A DNA stretch of 64,000 nucleotides from assembly GCA_965230225.1 (NCBI GenBank), contig CBDDKM010000007.1:1-64000 (forward strand), in the 5' to 3' direction. This document shows, piece after piece, positions 18,877 through 27,496 of the stretch. Made by a program: the position numbers and the translations under genes. The notes below the pieces were generated by a model. The model was not told the origin of the DNA. It ran no database searches and saw nothing but the letters and a program-made list of their open reading frames with translations. Within the stretch, counting starts at the first letter, position 1. Each line of letters begins with the position of its first letter. The stretch comes from CALSMU01 sp965230225. Lineage in GTDB: Bacteria > Bacteroidota > Bacteroidia > Flavobacteriales_D > Parvicellaceae.

Positions 18877-18884
18877 TAATTTTG
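18877..18884 (+). promoter_or_regulatory. -7 box (TAATTTTG) for the DUF2306 gene
   Basis: TAATTTTG matches TAnnTTTG exactly. The TTG at 18882 lies inside this box and so is unlikely to be the translation start if this promoter is used. Confidence 0.5.
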
Positions 18885-18899
18885 GGGAAAGTAAGCAAT

Positions 18900-19583
18900 T
18901 TGATTCAAAGACCCTACAGAACGATTATTATCATTGGGTTATTAACCTTCTTTACAGTGTTAATGATTAACCTCATGATCCCCTACTTTAGTTTTTCTAC
19001 CGAGGTAAGTTTTCTTAGAATCAAACAATGGGTTTTTCGCAAATACGACACTCCATTTACCTCCTTTTGGATCGTTGCTTTTTATATCCACGTGTTTAGT
19101 AGCATACTTGCCATATTGGCTGGATTCACACAGTTTTTCAAGCGATTTCTAAAAAACAACACTCATCGAATTATGGGTAAAGTATATGTTTTTTCGGTGC
19201 TGTTTTTATCCGGTACTTCCGGCCTTGTAATGAGCACTGTTGCCAATGGAGGAATCACTTCTATTATTGGATTTATTTTGCTTTCTGTATTGTGGCTATA
19301 TACTACTTATATGGCCTATTACTGGGCCAGAAAAAGAAACTTCGAAAAGCATGGAGCATTCATGTATCGAAGCTATGCATTAACCCTGGCAGCGGTTACA
19401 TTACGAGTTTACAAATGGATCTGGGCCAACGGAATTGATCCAGATATGGAGATATTACATCCAATGGATTTGTACCGAGTAGTAGCCTGGTTAGGATGGG
19501 TTCCCAATTTAATTATTGCGGAAATTTTAATTCGTAAAAAGCACCACTTAAAAATGTTATCCATAAAAAAACGCCCCCAGTAG
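18900..19583 (+). CDS. DUF2306-type membrane protein
   Basis: The product has about 227 residues and six or seven hydrophobic helices, including TIIIIGLLTFFTVLMINLM near the N-terminus and SFWIVAFYIHVFSSILAILA. NTHRIMGKVYVFSVLF after the third helix is the DUF2306 signature (His/Arg-Gly pattern). Function is unknown. The start is uncertain: TTG 18900 keeps the first helix and lies downstream of the -7 box; TTG 18882 falls inside that box; the first in-frame ATG (18963) would cut the first helix. It diverges from the YARHG lipoprotein gene. Confidence 0.8.
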   Translation: MIQRPYRTIIIIGLLTFFTVLMINLMIPYFSFSTEVSFLRIKQWVFRKYDTPFTSFWIVAFYIHVFSSILAILAGFTQFFKRFLKNNTHRIMGKVYVFSVLFLSGTSGLVMSTVANGGITSIIGFILLSVLWLYTTYMAYYWARKRNFEKHGAFMYRSYALTLAAVTLRVYKWIWANGIDPDMEILHPMDLYRVVAWLGWVPNLIIAEILIRKKHHLKMLSIKKRPQ

Positions 19584-19591
19584 AGGCGTTT
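19569..19591. terminator. Bidirectional intrinsic terminator
   Basis: AAACGCC (19569-19575) pairs with GGCGTTT (19585-19591) across a 9-nt loop. A-rich sequence lies on the left and TTTCTCTT on the right, so it can serve both the DUF2306 gene (whose stop codon lies in the loop) and the convergent gene ending at 19612. Confidence 0.65.
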
Positions 19592-19611
19592 CTCTTGAGT
19601 TATATCGTTGA

Positions 19612-21732
19612 TTATTGCACAACGATTTTTGTTGTTGTGATCTGATGTTCATTATTGGTTTTTAGAAGATAAACTCCCTTTTCCCAACTACTTACATTTA
19701 CTTGGGTATGAAGAAGATTATTACCAGACCACACCAACTTCCCGGACAAATCATAAATCGACAATTCGGAATTATCGCTTAATTCAATATTTAGCACATT
19801 GCTAACCGGATTTGGGAACACACTAACTTCTAGTACATCTATAGAATTGATACCAACTGTTTGATTGCTAATAACAACTGAAACAGAACCTGATATTCCA
19901 GAACCATCCTGAGCCATGGCAGTTACCAGTACAGTTCCGTTAGAAACAGCTGTAAGTAAACCATTACCATCAATTATTCCTATGGCTTGATTATCTACCA
20001 TCCACGTAACATTCTGATTAGTGGCATCCAGAGGAAGAATAGCGGCTTGCATTTGTAGTGATCCACCAGGAGTCGAAATCGTAGTAGCTCCTCCTTGCCC
20101 TGTAACTGTGATGCTTTGAATTAATACCGGTGGCACATTAATTATGGCTGTTCCAGATACTCCAGAACCGTCTTGAGCAGTTGCAGTTACGAATACAATT
20201 CCATTCGATACGGGCGTTAACAATCCATTCACATCAATGGTGGCAACTGCTTGATTATTTACACTCCAGGTAACATTCTGGTTAGAAGCGTTTGCAGGTA
20301 AAATGTTAGCTACCATTTGTAAAGTAGATCCTATATTTACACTTGTTGCTCCTCCCTGTCCGGTTACGGTGATCAATTGAACAGGTATATTGTTTGATGT
20401 TACTGTAATGGTTGTGCTTCCGGAAACACCGGAACCATCATTAGCGGTGGCAGTTACCGTTACTGTTCCGGCTGTACCTCCTGTTAAAATTCCGGTAGTT
20501 GGGTTAATCGTTGCTGTACCAGTTCCGTTTACCACGTTCCAGGTAACTGAGTTATCGGTTGCATTCGCTGGCAGTACAGTTTCGACCATTTGCAAATTAG
20601 CGCCTGCTGCAACTGTTGTTGCACCTCCTTGCCCCTGTATAGTGATGGAGGTGACCGGAATGTTGTTAACGACCACAGTTATAGTAACATTTCCGGTCAC
20701 ACCTGACCCATCATTTGCTGTTGCGGTTACCGTTACCGTTCCGGCTCCGGTTCCGCTTAATACACCCGTTGTTGAATTAATGGTTGCCGTACCTGTTCCA
20801 TTTGCCACACTCCAGGTTACACTGTTGTTAGTAGCATTTGCAGGAAGTACGGTAGCTTCCATTTGTAAAGTTCCTCCTTGAGTTACAGTGGTTGCACCAC
20901 CCTGTCCTTGAACAGTAATAGAATTAACAGGTATATTATTATTAACCACTGTAATGGTGGTATTACCAGTAACTCCAGAGCCATCGTTGGCAGTAGCAAT
21001 TACCGTAACGGTTCCTGCTGTTGTTCCATTAAGCACACCCGAAGTTGGGTTAATGGTAGCTGTGCCTGTTCCATTGGTTACACTCCAGGTAACCGAATTA
21101 TCAGTAGCATTGGCAGGTAACACAGATTCCTCCATTTGAAGGTTTCCTCCTACACTTACGGTAATTGCACCTCCCTGACCCTGCACTGCAATAGAAGTTA
21201 CAGGTACATTTCCTGTTTGTCCATTATCTCCGGCATTAATCGAAGTGTTTGGAGTATCGTTATATGCATAATCCTTGTAAGTAACATTTCCAGCTCCATC
21301 TACATTGATTCGAACCCATCCGTAATAGATGTTATTGTTCATATCAATTTTCATGGCTAAATAGGTATCTTGCCCTGTAACTAGTGAGGGATTTCCTCCT
21401 CCCCATCCGTTAATTGCACAGTCTCCTGCACCTATCCAGTTACCTGAAGCATCGATGGTAAAACCTGCATTTACACATTCAGGAACATCCCAGTTTCCTT
21501 GTTGATTCCCTTGTGCGTGAATATTGCTTTGAGGTCCTCCGTTCCAGTAAACAAGGTAATCTCCGTTCCCTACAATTGGCCAGGCATCTACTTCAAATTC
21601 GAAGTTTCCATCCTGATCGAAATCAATCCCTGCAGGGACACCATCAGGGATGTCGGTATAAAATATGGATGCTGTTAATGTTTGTGAATGAAATAGTAGG
21701 GTGGTCAGTAGTAGTGTTATAATAAATTTCAT
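19612..21732 (-). CDS. T9SS-exported protein with five BIG_2-type Ig repeats
   Basis: The product has 706 residues. A signal peptide (about 1-21) is followed by an N-terminal domain (22-175) with NIYYGWVRINVDGAGNVTYK, related to that of the protein at 21758-22528. Five bacterial Ig-like (BIG_2) repeats of ~85-90 residues follow, each starting near SITVQGQGGATTV and containing VLPANATNNSVTWSV and TATANDGSGVTG. The last ~80 residues are a type A sorting domain (VSVFPNPVSNVLNIEL, LSIYDLSGKLVWSG, WEKGVYLLKT). It is therefore predicted to be exported by T9SS to the surface or medium. The neighbour at 21758 is on the same strand and 25 bp upstream, so they are probably co-transcribed. Confidence 0.92.
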   Translation of the reverse strand: MKFIITLLLTTLLFHSQTLTASIFYTDIPDGVPAGIDFDQDGNFEFEVDAWPIVGNGDYLVYWNGGPQSNIHAQGNQQGNWDVPECVNAGFTIDASGNWIGAGDCAINGWGGGNPSLVTGQDTYLAMKIDMNNNIYYGWVRINVDGAGNVTYKDYAYNDTPNTSINAGDNGQTGNVPVTSIAVQGQGGAITVSVGGNLQMEESVLPANATDNSVTWSVTNGTGTATINPTSGVLNGTTAGTVTVIATANDGSGVTGNTTITVVNNNIPVNSITVQGQGGATTVTQGGTLQMEATVLPANATNNSVTWSVANGTGTATINSTTGVLSGTGAGTVTVTATANDGSGVTGNVTITVVVNNIPVTSITIQGQGGATTVAAGANLQMVETVLPANATDNSVTWNVVNGTGTATINPTTGILTGGTAGTVTVTATANDGSGVSGSTTITVTSNNIPVQLITVTGQGGATSVNIGSTLQMVANILPANASNQNVTWSVNNQAVATIDVNGLLTPVSNGIVFVTATAQDGSGVSGTAIINVPPVLIQSITVTGQGGATTISTPGGSLQMQAAILPLDATNQNVTWMVDNQAIGIIDGNGLLTAVSNGTVLVTAMAQDGSGISGSVSVVISNQTVGINSIDVLEVSVFPNPVSNVLNIELSDNSELSIYDLSGKLVWSGNNLLHTQVNVSSWEKGVYLLKTNNEHQITTTKIVVQ
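19858..21207 (-). repeat. DNA-level tandem repeats coding for five Ig-like domains
   Basis: The five BIG_2 units are also similar at the DNA level. The three units nearest the N-terminus are nearly identical over long stretches, while the last two are more diverged and slightly shorter. Boundaries are estimated from the protein. Such repeats are prone to gain and loss by recombination. Confidence 0.75.
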
Positions 21733-21757
21733 GTTAGTAGTACGTAGTGGTTAGGTC

Positions 21758-22528
21758 TTATTCTTTTACAACTTTTTGGGTAGTGGTATTTTCTCCTTCA
21801 CCCAGTTGAACCAGGTAAACTCCTTTGGGCAATTCGGATAGATCAAGAGAGCATTTTCCTTCTATCGGATACGAGAACAGCTCTTTCCCATCCAATGTTA
21901 AAAGCGAAAGCAATGTTTTAGACTGGGTTTCCAGATGAATAATATCGATAACAGGGTTTGGGTAAGACGTGAAGGTTATTGAAGTAGATTCCTCCACTCC
22001 TACGCTTCCTCCTCCAGAAGTTCCTTCATCTCCAGCTTCTATTCCCTGTCCAGGGGTATCTTCGTAAGCCCAGCTTTTTACAACAAAGTTGGTTCCATCC
22101 CAGTTTACTTTGATCCAACCATAGTGAGTATTACTTCCTATTGGAAATTCAGCACCAATGTATACATCTGTTCCATTTGGAAATGGTGTGGTTCCCCAAA
22201 ATGGATCGATATAGGCATCCCCCTGATCCTCCCAGGTTCCTGATGCATCAATCATAGTTCCTCCATTAATTCCAAGAATAACATCCCATTCTCCGGCGCT
22301 AACAGTCATTAAATGATGATTTTGAGTCTGAAGAAAAACACCCGGTTCTGGACTGTTGAATCCCATATCTTCGAAGGTAAATTCTGCTCCTCCTCCATCG
22401 AAGTCTATTTCGATTGTTCCTCCTGAGGATAAAGTTTGATCGGCATTATCTGTTACGACAATTCCTGCTTGTGTTGTGGTGAACCATAATGACCCAACCA
22501 AAAGTAGTGTAGTAGTTTTTTTGTTCAT
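21758..22528 (-). CDS. T9SS type A cargo protein
   Basis: The 256-aa product has a signal peptide (1-21) and a beta-rich body containing HYGWIKVNWDGTNFVVKSWA followed by YEDTPGQGIEAGD. These match the YGWVRINVDG / YNDTPNTSINAGD region of its downstream neighbour. It ends with a type A sorting domain (SYPNPVIDIIHLET, LSLLTLDGKELFSY, LPKGVYLVQLGEG). Export by T9SS is expected. There is no enzyme motif. It and the 706-aa protein appear to be paralogues in which only one gained Ig-like repeats. Confidence 0.9.
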   Translation of the reverse strand: MNKKTTTLLLVGSLWFTTTQAGIVVTDNADQTLSSGGTIEIDFDGGGAEFTFEDMGFNSPEPGVFLQTQNHHLMTVSAGEWDVILGINGGTMIDASGTWEDQGDAYIDPFWGTTPFPNGTDVYIGAEFPIGSNTHYGWIKVNWDGTNFVVKSWAYEDTPGQGIEAGDEGTSGGGSVGVEESTSITFTSYPNPVIDIIHLETQSKTLLSLLTLDGKELFSYPIEGKCSLDLSELPKGVYLVQLGEGENTTTQKVVKE

Positions 22529-22830
22529 ACAAGATGGTTTTAGGTGGTCGTTGCTTAATCAACGGAGGGTTGCGATATGGTTGCTGAGAAAAATATTTCA
22601 GGAATGGTAAACAATTGTAGTCTTAAGACTGAAATAAAATGATTAAAAATCACCTATAATTAAGGCAACCACATGTGATTTACAAGGGATTGGGAGAATT
22701 TTGATTTTAGAGATTATTGTACTTCAACCTTAATAAAAGTGGTCTAAATTCTATCGAAAAAAATGTTTTTTCACTCTTTCATCAGTGATTCAAAGAAGGT
22801 TTTTAACTTTATATCTATTAATATTTGCTC
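22529..22830. other. 302-bp intergenic region between divergent genes
   Basis: No coding frame or RNA gene is supported. Two inverted repeats are visible: a 12-bp palindrome AGTCTTAAGACT (22619-22630), and AAATCAC / GTGATTT arms at about 22648-22681. The asparaginase-like gene is preceded by AATATTTGC, only a partial match to the -7 consensus. The region probably holds promoters for both divergent operons. Confidence 0.4.
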
Positions 22831-23313
22831 ATGAAATTACTATTCATTCAAACGGGAGGAACCATCGACAAGGATTACCCCCACACCACAAAAGGTTGGG
22901 CTTTTGAGTTTGGGGAACCTGCTACCAATAGGATTCTAAAGCACCTTGATCCTTCTTTTGAATATGAGGTAATTACCGCTTTTCAAAAAGATAGCTTAGA
23001 GATTAATGAATCCGACAGAGCGCATCTGTTAAAACTTATTAAGGATTGCGATTATCAAAAAATTATCATCACCCATGGAACGGACACCATGCAAGATACC
23101 GCTGAATGTTTGAGCGAAATTGATGACAAATTAATTGTGATTACCGGTGCTATGCGCCCTGAACGATTTGCTAATTCGGATGCGTCGATTAATCTGGGAT
23201 GTGCTATAGCAACCGCCAACCTTCAGGATAAAGGTGTTTATATAGCCATGCATGGTGTGGTTAAGCCATACGATCAAATTAAAAGAAACCTAAATACAGG
23301 AAAATACTATTAA
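22831..23313 (+). CDS. Half-length asparaginase-like protein (N-terminal domain only)
   Basis: I start at ATG 22831; a TTG two codons earlier is less likely. The ~160-aa product matches the N-terminal domain of L-asparaginases: first catalytic Thr motif KLLFIQTGGTIDKDY, second motif IIITHGTDTMQDTA, then VITGAMRPERFANSDASINL. Typical asparaginases have ~330 residues with a C-terminal domain; here the frame stops after PYDQIKRNLNTGKYY. Similar short forms are found in Flavobacteriia, so it is probably a real single-domain protein and not a fresh truncation. Activity as an asparaginase is uncertain. It lies 3 bp upstream of the dehydratase gene, so they form an operon. Confidence 0.85.
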   Translation: MKLLFIQTGGTIDKDYPHTTKGWAFEFGEPATNRILKHLDPSFEYEVITAFQKDSLEINESDRAHLLKLIKDCDYQKIIITHGTDTMQDTAECLSEIDDKLIVITGAMRPERFANSDASINLGCAIATANLQDKGVYIAMHGVVKPYDQIKRNLNTGKYY

Positions 23314-23316
23314 AAC

Positions 23317-24264
23317 ATGAGTCAGCTCCCTACTAAACAGGACATGATTGATGCTAAAAAACGCATCGATTCTTATGTACATAATACTCCGATTCTAACT
23401 TCTGGAATGGTTAACTCCAAGGCAGAAGCTAATGTTTACTTCAAGTGTGAAAACTTCCAGAAAATGGGAGCTTTTAAAATGCGTGGAGCGACTAACGCTA
23501 TATCGCAACTCACTGATGAGCAAAAAGCAAAAGGAGTGGTGACTCACAGTTCTGGTAATTTTGCACAGGCCTTATCTCTGGCAGCAAAAAGTCTTGGAGT
23601 AAAGGCTTATATCGTAATGCCAGAAAATGCTCCAACTGTTAAGAAAGAAGCTGTACAAGGGTATGGTGGAGAAATTATAGAATGTGAAAGTACACTGGAG
23701 GCCAGAGAATCTACAGCCAAAATGCTGGAAGCAGAAAAGGGAGCTACTTTTATTCATCCCTCGGATAATCTAGACGTAATCATTGGTCAGGGAACGGCCG
23801 CCATGGAACTACTTGAAGAATATCCTTATTTGGATTATATCTTCAATCCTGTTGGAGGTGGTGGCTTGATTGCAGGAACAGCTCTTGCTGCTCATCATTT
23901 TTCGGACCATGCCAAGGTAATAGGTGGAGAGCCATCGGAGGCTGATGATGCTTATCGTTCTTTACAATCAGGGAAAATAGAATCTAACGAAACTGCTTTG
24001 ACTATTGCAGATGGACTACGAACCATGTTAGGGCAATATAATTTCCCAATTATCTACCAACTGGTAGATGAGATCATACTGGTTGAAGAAAATGAAATTA
24101 TTGAAGCTATGCAGTTGATTTGGGAGCGAATGAAAATTATTGTAGAACCTTCCAGTGCAGTGGCACTTGCTGCTGTATTAAAAGAAAAGGAACGCTTCGA
24201 AAATAAAAACATAGGGATTATTATTTCCGGTGGGAATGTTGATCTGAGTAATCTGCCGTTTTAA
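23317..24264 (+). CDS. PLP-dependent serine/threonine dehydratase or serine racemase
   Basis: The 315-aa product is a fold-type II PLP enzyme. The Schiff-base Lys is K54 (MGAFKMRGA), the substrate loop is SSGNFAQ (78-84), the phosphate-binding tetraglycine loop is GGGGL (180-184), and SGGNVDL is near the C-terminus. It lacks the C-terminal regulatory domain of biosynthetic IlvA, so it belongs with catabolic threonine/serine dehydratases and serine racemases; sequence alone does not separate these. The usual SSGNHAQ carries Phe in place of His. Its 3' end overlaps the convergent VOC gene by 4 bp. Confidence 0.92.
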   Translation: MSQLPTKQDMIDAKKRIDSYVHNTPILTSGMVNSKAEANVYFKCENFQKMGAFKMRGATNAISQLTDEQKAKGVVTHSSGNFAQALSLAAKSLGVKAYIVMPENAPTVKKEAVQGYGGEIIECESTLEARESTAKMLEAEKGATFIHPSDNLDVIIGQGTAAMELLEEYPYLDYIFNPVGGGGLIAGTALAAHHFSDHAKVIGGEPSEADDAYRSLQSGKIESNETALTIADGLRTMLGQYNFPIIYQLVDEIILVEENEIIEAMQLIWERMKIIVEPSSAVALAAVLKEKERFENKNIGIIISGGNVDLSNLPF

Positions 24265-24644
24265 TAATTCTTCCCCTCCTCTACTTGTTTTTCGAATAGT
24301 TGAGAATCCTTCAGCGCACAAAGGTTTCCATCTGGGTCGTGAAATTTAGCCACTATACCCCAATCGTGTTCCTGATAGTCTACCTTAATACCAAGACGTT
24401 TTAATCGATCAGCTTCTTCCTTAATGTTAGAAACATTCATTCTGATACAGGTCTTTGCTCTCCCATCATTTAATTCAACTGTCTCATCCTCCTGCTCCAC
24501 CATCAAGTATGTTGCTCCTAACTCAAAACAGGTTAGTGTTGAGGTTTGAAATAATACAGGAAGTTCGAGTACATCCTGATAAAACATCACACACTCTGTA
24601 TAATTTAGTACGTATAGTATTATTCCAGTTCGATCGAGTTTCAT
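24261..24644 (-). CDS. VOC (glyoxalase/bleomycin-resistance) family protein
   Basis: The 127-aa product has the two beta-alpha-beta-beta-beta modules of the vicinal oxygen chelate fold: GIILYVLNYTECVMFYQDVL near the start and VAKFHDPDGNLCALKDSQLF near the end. The metal ligands of true glyoxalases are only partly present, so the substrate cannot be assigned. Confidence 0.85.
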   Translation of the reverse strand: MKLDRTGIILYVLNYTECVMFYQDVLELPVLFQTSTLTCFELGATYLMVEQEDETVELNDGRAKTCIRMNVSNIKEEADRLKRLGIKVDYQEHDWGIVAKFHDPDGNLCALKDSQLFEKQVEEGKNY

Positions 24645-24658
24645 TTTCAGGGTATAAA

Positions 24659-24682
24659 AAAAGGGTAGTTACCTACCCTTTT
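24659..24682. terminator. Intrinsic terminator between the VOC gene and rocD
   Basis: AAAAGGGTAG (24659-24668) pairs with CTACCCTTTT (24673-24682) over a 4-nt loop. The U-tract on the minus strand makes it the likely terminator of rocD, which ends at 24701. Confidence 0.7.
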
Positions 24683-24700
24683 CAATGTTAGTGTTAGAAT

Positions 24701-25948
24701 TTACTTTTTAAATTCTGTTATTGTTTTTTCGATAATAGCAACACATTCCATTAGCTGATCTTTAGTCATTACCAACGGAGGTGCAAATCGAATAATATTA
24801 CCGTGAGTTGGTTTAGCTAATAAACCATTATCTCTAAGTGCAATACAAATATCCCATGCAGTTGAACTATCTTCGGTATCGTTAATTAAAATTGCATTTA
24901 ACAATCCTCTACCTCTTACTGAAAGTACCAAATCAGTGTTTTCAATAATTCTATTCATTTCGGCTCTGAAAAGCTCTCCAAGCTCCATAGCATTCTCCGC
25001 TAATTTCTCATCGCGAACTACCTCTAAGGCAGCAATTGCAACTCTGGCAGCAATAGGGTTACCACCAAAAGTAGAACCATGCTCACCCGGTTTTATTACT
25101 CCCATAATTGAATCATTAGCCAATACTGCAGATACAGGATAAACTCCTCCACTTACAGCTTTACCTAAGATCAATACATCTGGTACTACGTTATCGTATT
25201 GTGTAGCTAATAATTTACCTGTTCTTGCCACACCAGTTTGAACCTCATCGGCAATAAAAAGAACATTCTTCTCTTTACAAAGTGCTGCACACTTGCTTAA
25301 ATACCCTTCTTCCGGTACGTAAACTCCCGCTTCTCCCTGAATAGGTTCTACAAGGAATCCTACTACGTTTTCGTCCTCTAGAGCCGCAGCTAAAGCGTCA
25401 ACATCGTTGTAAGGAATTCTTATAAATCCAGGAGTATATGGTCCAAAGTTATTTCTAGCTACAGGATCATTGGAAAAAGAAACAATGGTTGTGGTTCTTC
25501 CATGGAAGTTGTTTTCACAAACAACAATTTTTGCCTGATCAGAAGGAACACCTTTTACTTCGTACCCCCATTTTCTGGTTAATTTAATAGCAGTTTCAAC
25601 TGCCTCTGCACCAGAGTTCATTGGCAATACTTTATCAAAACCAAAGAATTCAGTAATGAACTTCTCGTATGTTCCCAATACGTTGTTGTAAAATGCTCTT
25701 GATGTTAAAGCCAAAGTTTGAGCTTGTTCTACCATTGCATTTACAATTTTCGGATGTCCGTGTCCTTGATTTACAGCAGAATACGCTGAAAGAAAATCGA
25801 AGTACTTTTTACCTTCGCAATCCCATAAGTAAACACCTTCTCCTTTTGCTAATACTACCGGAAGCGGATGATAGTTGTGTGCTCCATACTTGTCTTCCAT
25901 TTCCATCGCTTGTTGAGAGCTCAATCCAGAGCTTGTCATAGTCTCCAT
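24701..25948 (-). CDS. rocD: Ornithine aminotransferase
   Basis: The 415-aa product is a class III PLP aminotransferase of normal ornithine aminotransferase length. KYGAHNYHPLPVVLAKGEGV and FLSAYSAVNQGHGHP are characteristic of ornithine aminotransferase; ADEVQTG places the PLP-contacting Asp at 234, and the Schiff-base Lys is K263 (LILGKAVSGG). It converts ornithine and 2-oxoglutarate to glutamate-5-semialdehyde and glutamate, linking arginine catabolism with proline and glutamate. It has its own promoter and an ~85-nt leader with a small ORF. Confidence 0.97.
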   Translation of the reverse strand: METMTSSGLSSQQAMEMEDKYGAHNYHPLPVVLAKGEGVYLWDCEGKKYFDFLSAYSAVNQGHGHPKIVNAMVEQAQTLALTSRAFYNNVLGTYEKFITEFFGFDKVLPMNSGAEAVETAIKLTRKWGYEVKGVPSDQAKIVVCENNFHGRTTTIVSFSNDPVARNNFGPYTPGFIRIPYNDVDALAAALEDENVVGFLVEPIQGEAGVYVPEEGYLSKCAALCKEKNVLFIADEVQTGVARTGKLLATQYDNVVPDVLILGKAVSGGVYPVSAVLANDSIMGVIKPGEHGSTFGGNPIAARVAIAALEVVRDEKLAENAMELGELFRAEMNRIIENTDLVLSVRGRGLLNAILINDTEDSSTAWDICIALRDNGLLAKPTHGNIIRFAPPLVMTKDQLMECVAIIEKTITEFKK

Positions 25949-25974
25949 AGTTTTAAAAATTTAGAAAATTAAAC

Positions 25975-26016
25975 TTACAGCTCATCACGGAGAGTGCCCA
26001 TCCTTTCCTCGTTCAT
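25975..26016 (-). promoter_or_regulatory. Short upstream ORF (13 codons) in the rocD leader
   Basis: Between the predicted rocD promoter and its ATG lies ATG...TAA encoding MNEERMGTLRDEL, ending 26 nt before rocD. The leader around it (25978-26040) is clearly more GC-rich than the A/T-rich sequences on both sides, which suggests a conserved or structured segment. UCUCC runs in the leader could pair with the GGAGA just after the rocD start codon. A regulatory role is inferred. Confidence 0.4.
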
Positions 26017-26037
26017 TGGAGAGAAATCATCCTGGCG

Positions 26038-26069
26038 CAAATTTATTTAATTTCTTAACAAGAAACAAA
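26038..26069 (-). promoter_or_regulatory. rocD promoter (TTTG-N20-TAAATTTG)
   Basis: On the minus strand, TTTG (26069-26066) and TAAATTTG (26045-26038) are separated by 20 nt, a full match to the Bacteroidota -33/-7 promoter pattern. Transcription would start near 26033 and give an ~85-nt leader. Confidence 0.7.
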
Positions 26070-26151
26070 ATTGGGCAACGAAATATGAATGCAAGTGTTT
26101 AGATTGCATAATTGACTAAAATTCATCATTTTTGCTCTCATTCTGACCGAC

Positions 26152-27495
26152 ATGGAAACTGACACTGTGGATTTTCTTAAGAACATTGATGCGTTCCTAA
26201 ACACAAATTTTGTGTTTGATGAAAACTACCTACTTCAACAATACACCCATCTAGTTGAGAAAACAGACTTTCAAAATTTTACCGATTGTTTTGGAAGAGA
26301 ATTGGATTCTTTCTTTTGCAAAGAGCTCTCTGTACCCACCAAGCAGGTATTGGATCAAATATTCTCAGGAAAGGGTTTCTCTTCTATTACCTATTGTACG
26401 TTAGAGGATAACTGCTATGAAATTAAGGGAAGACTTATTGCGCAAGCATCAAGTGATGAAAAATGGGTTTCATTAGTCATAAGAGATCAATTGTTAGATG
26501 ACCAGTCTACCAAACAGAAAAAGCTATTTGAAAATATAGTAATGGACAATTGGGATGCCATTGTTTTTGCGAACATGGAAGGAACAGTTGAGTTTGCCAA
26601 TCCTGCGGCTTACGAATTATATGGGTACGAACCCGGAGAGTTAATTGGTGAAAATGTGGACATTTTTAATAGCCATCTTAGCCACAACACCGACGATATT
26701 GTAGCCAGCATTAAGGAAAATGGTTACTGGCGAGGAGAATTGATTCAGAGAAAGAAAGACGATTCTACATTTAATGCTCTTTTGGAGGTACAACTGATGA
26801 TGGGGAAAGATGGTATACCAATAGGATTATCCTCCCACAGTAAAGACATTAGCGAAAGTAAATCCCAAAAAGAAGCTCTAAAGAAAACCATTGCCGAAAA
26901 GGACATCCTTCTTCAGGAGCTTCATCATAGAGTTAAGAACAACTTGTCCATTATTAGAGGAATGTTGAGCCTGCAAGGCGCTAACATAAATGATGAGGCA
27001 CAATTAGAAATAATTGATGTACTTAAAAATAGGATCAATGCTATTGCTTCGTTACACAATACTTTGTTTAACAGTAATAATTTAAGCGACATCAATTTCA
27101 GCTTATTTATTCACTCGTTGTGCATCGATCTTGAAAACTCATTTGAGAACCCAGACAAGAAAATAAACTTAAACATTAAAGCTGATCACTACCGTATTTC
27201 TCTTTCTAATGCTATTCCTTTGGGATTAATTGTAAATGAGGTTCTTACTAACTCTTACAAGCATGCATTTGAAAACAAAGAGAATGGTGAAATTAATATT
27301 CGACTAGAAAATAATAACGAGAAAACCATTATCACTATTCGCGATAATGGTCCTGGTTTTGATTTCGAAAAAATCAAAGATAGTTCTCTTGGCATCTCTC
27401 TAATTCAAGGATTGGTTGAACAAGTGGATGCTGAATTTGAATTTATTAATGACAACGGAACCAAATTTCAGTTAACCATTTCTAAGAACGATTAG
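26152..27495 (+). CDS. PAS-domain sensor histidine kinase (HisKA_2 type)
   Basis: The 447-aa product is soluble, with no signal peptide or membrane helix. A helical N-terminal region is followed by a PAS domain (about 125-240; WDAIVFANMEGTVEFANPAA, YELYGYEPGELIG), then a HisKA_2 phosphoacceptor region with the expected His near residue 258 (LQELHHRVKNNLSIIRGML), and a HATPase domain (N box NEVLTNSYKHA; G box DNGPGFDFEKI, SLGISLIQGLVEQ). Such kinases sense a cytoplasmic signal and pass phosphate to a response regulator. No response regulator is adjacent, so it is an orphan here. It converges on the gene at 27497. Confidence 0.93.
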   Translation: METDTVDFLKNIDAFLNTNFVFDENYLLQQYTHLVEKTDFQNFTDCFGRELDSFFCKELSVPTKQVLDQIFSGKGFSSITYCTLEDNCYEIKGRLIAQASSDEKWVSLVIRDQLLDDQSTKQKKLFENIVMDNWDAIVFANMEGTVEFANPAAYELYGYEPGELIGENVDIFNSHLSHNTDDIVASIKENGYWRGELIQRKKDDSTFNALLEVQLMMGKDGIPIGLSSHSKDISESKSQKEALKKTIAEKDILLQELHHRVKNNLSIIRGMLSLQGANINDEAQLEIIDVLKNRINAIASLHNTLFNSNNLSDINFSLFIHSLCIDLENSFENPDKKINLNIKADHYRISLSNAIPLGLIVNEVLTNSYKHAFENKENGEINIRLENNNEKTIITIRDNGPGFDFEKIKDSSLGISLIQGLVEQVDAEFEFINDNGTKFQLTISKND

Positions 27496-27496
27496 T

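Noticed and set aside
20390..20881. 163-codon open frame on the plus strand with a repetitive Val/Pro-rich product
   Set aside because: It is antisense to the DNA repeats that encode the BIG_2 domains; the apparent repeats are the shadow of those domains.
22825..23313. Asparaginase gene truncated by frameshift
   Set aside because: No C-terminal asparaginase sequence is found in any frame downstream; the dehydratase gene begins 3 bp after the stop.
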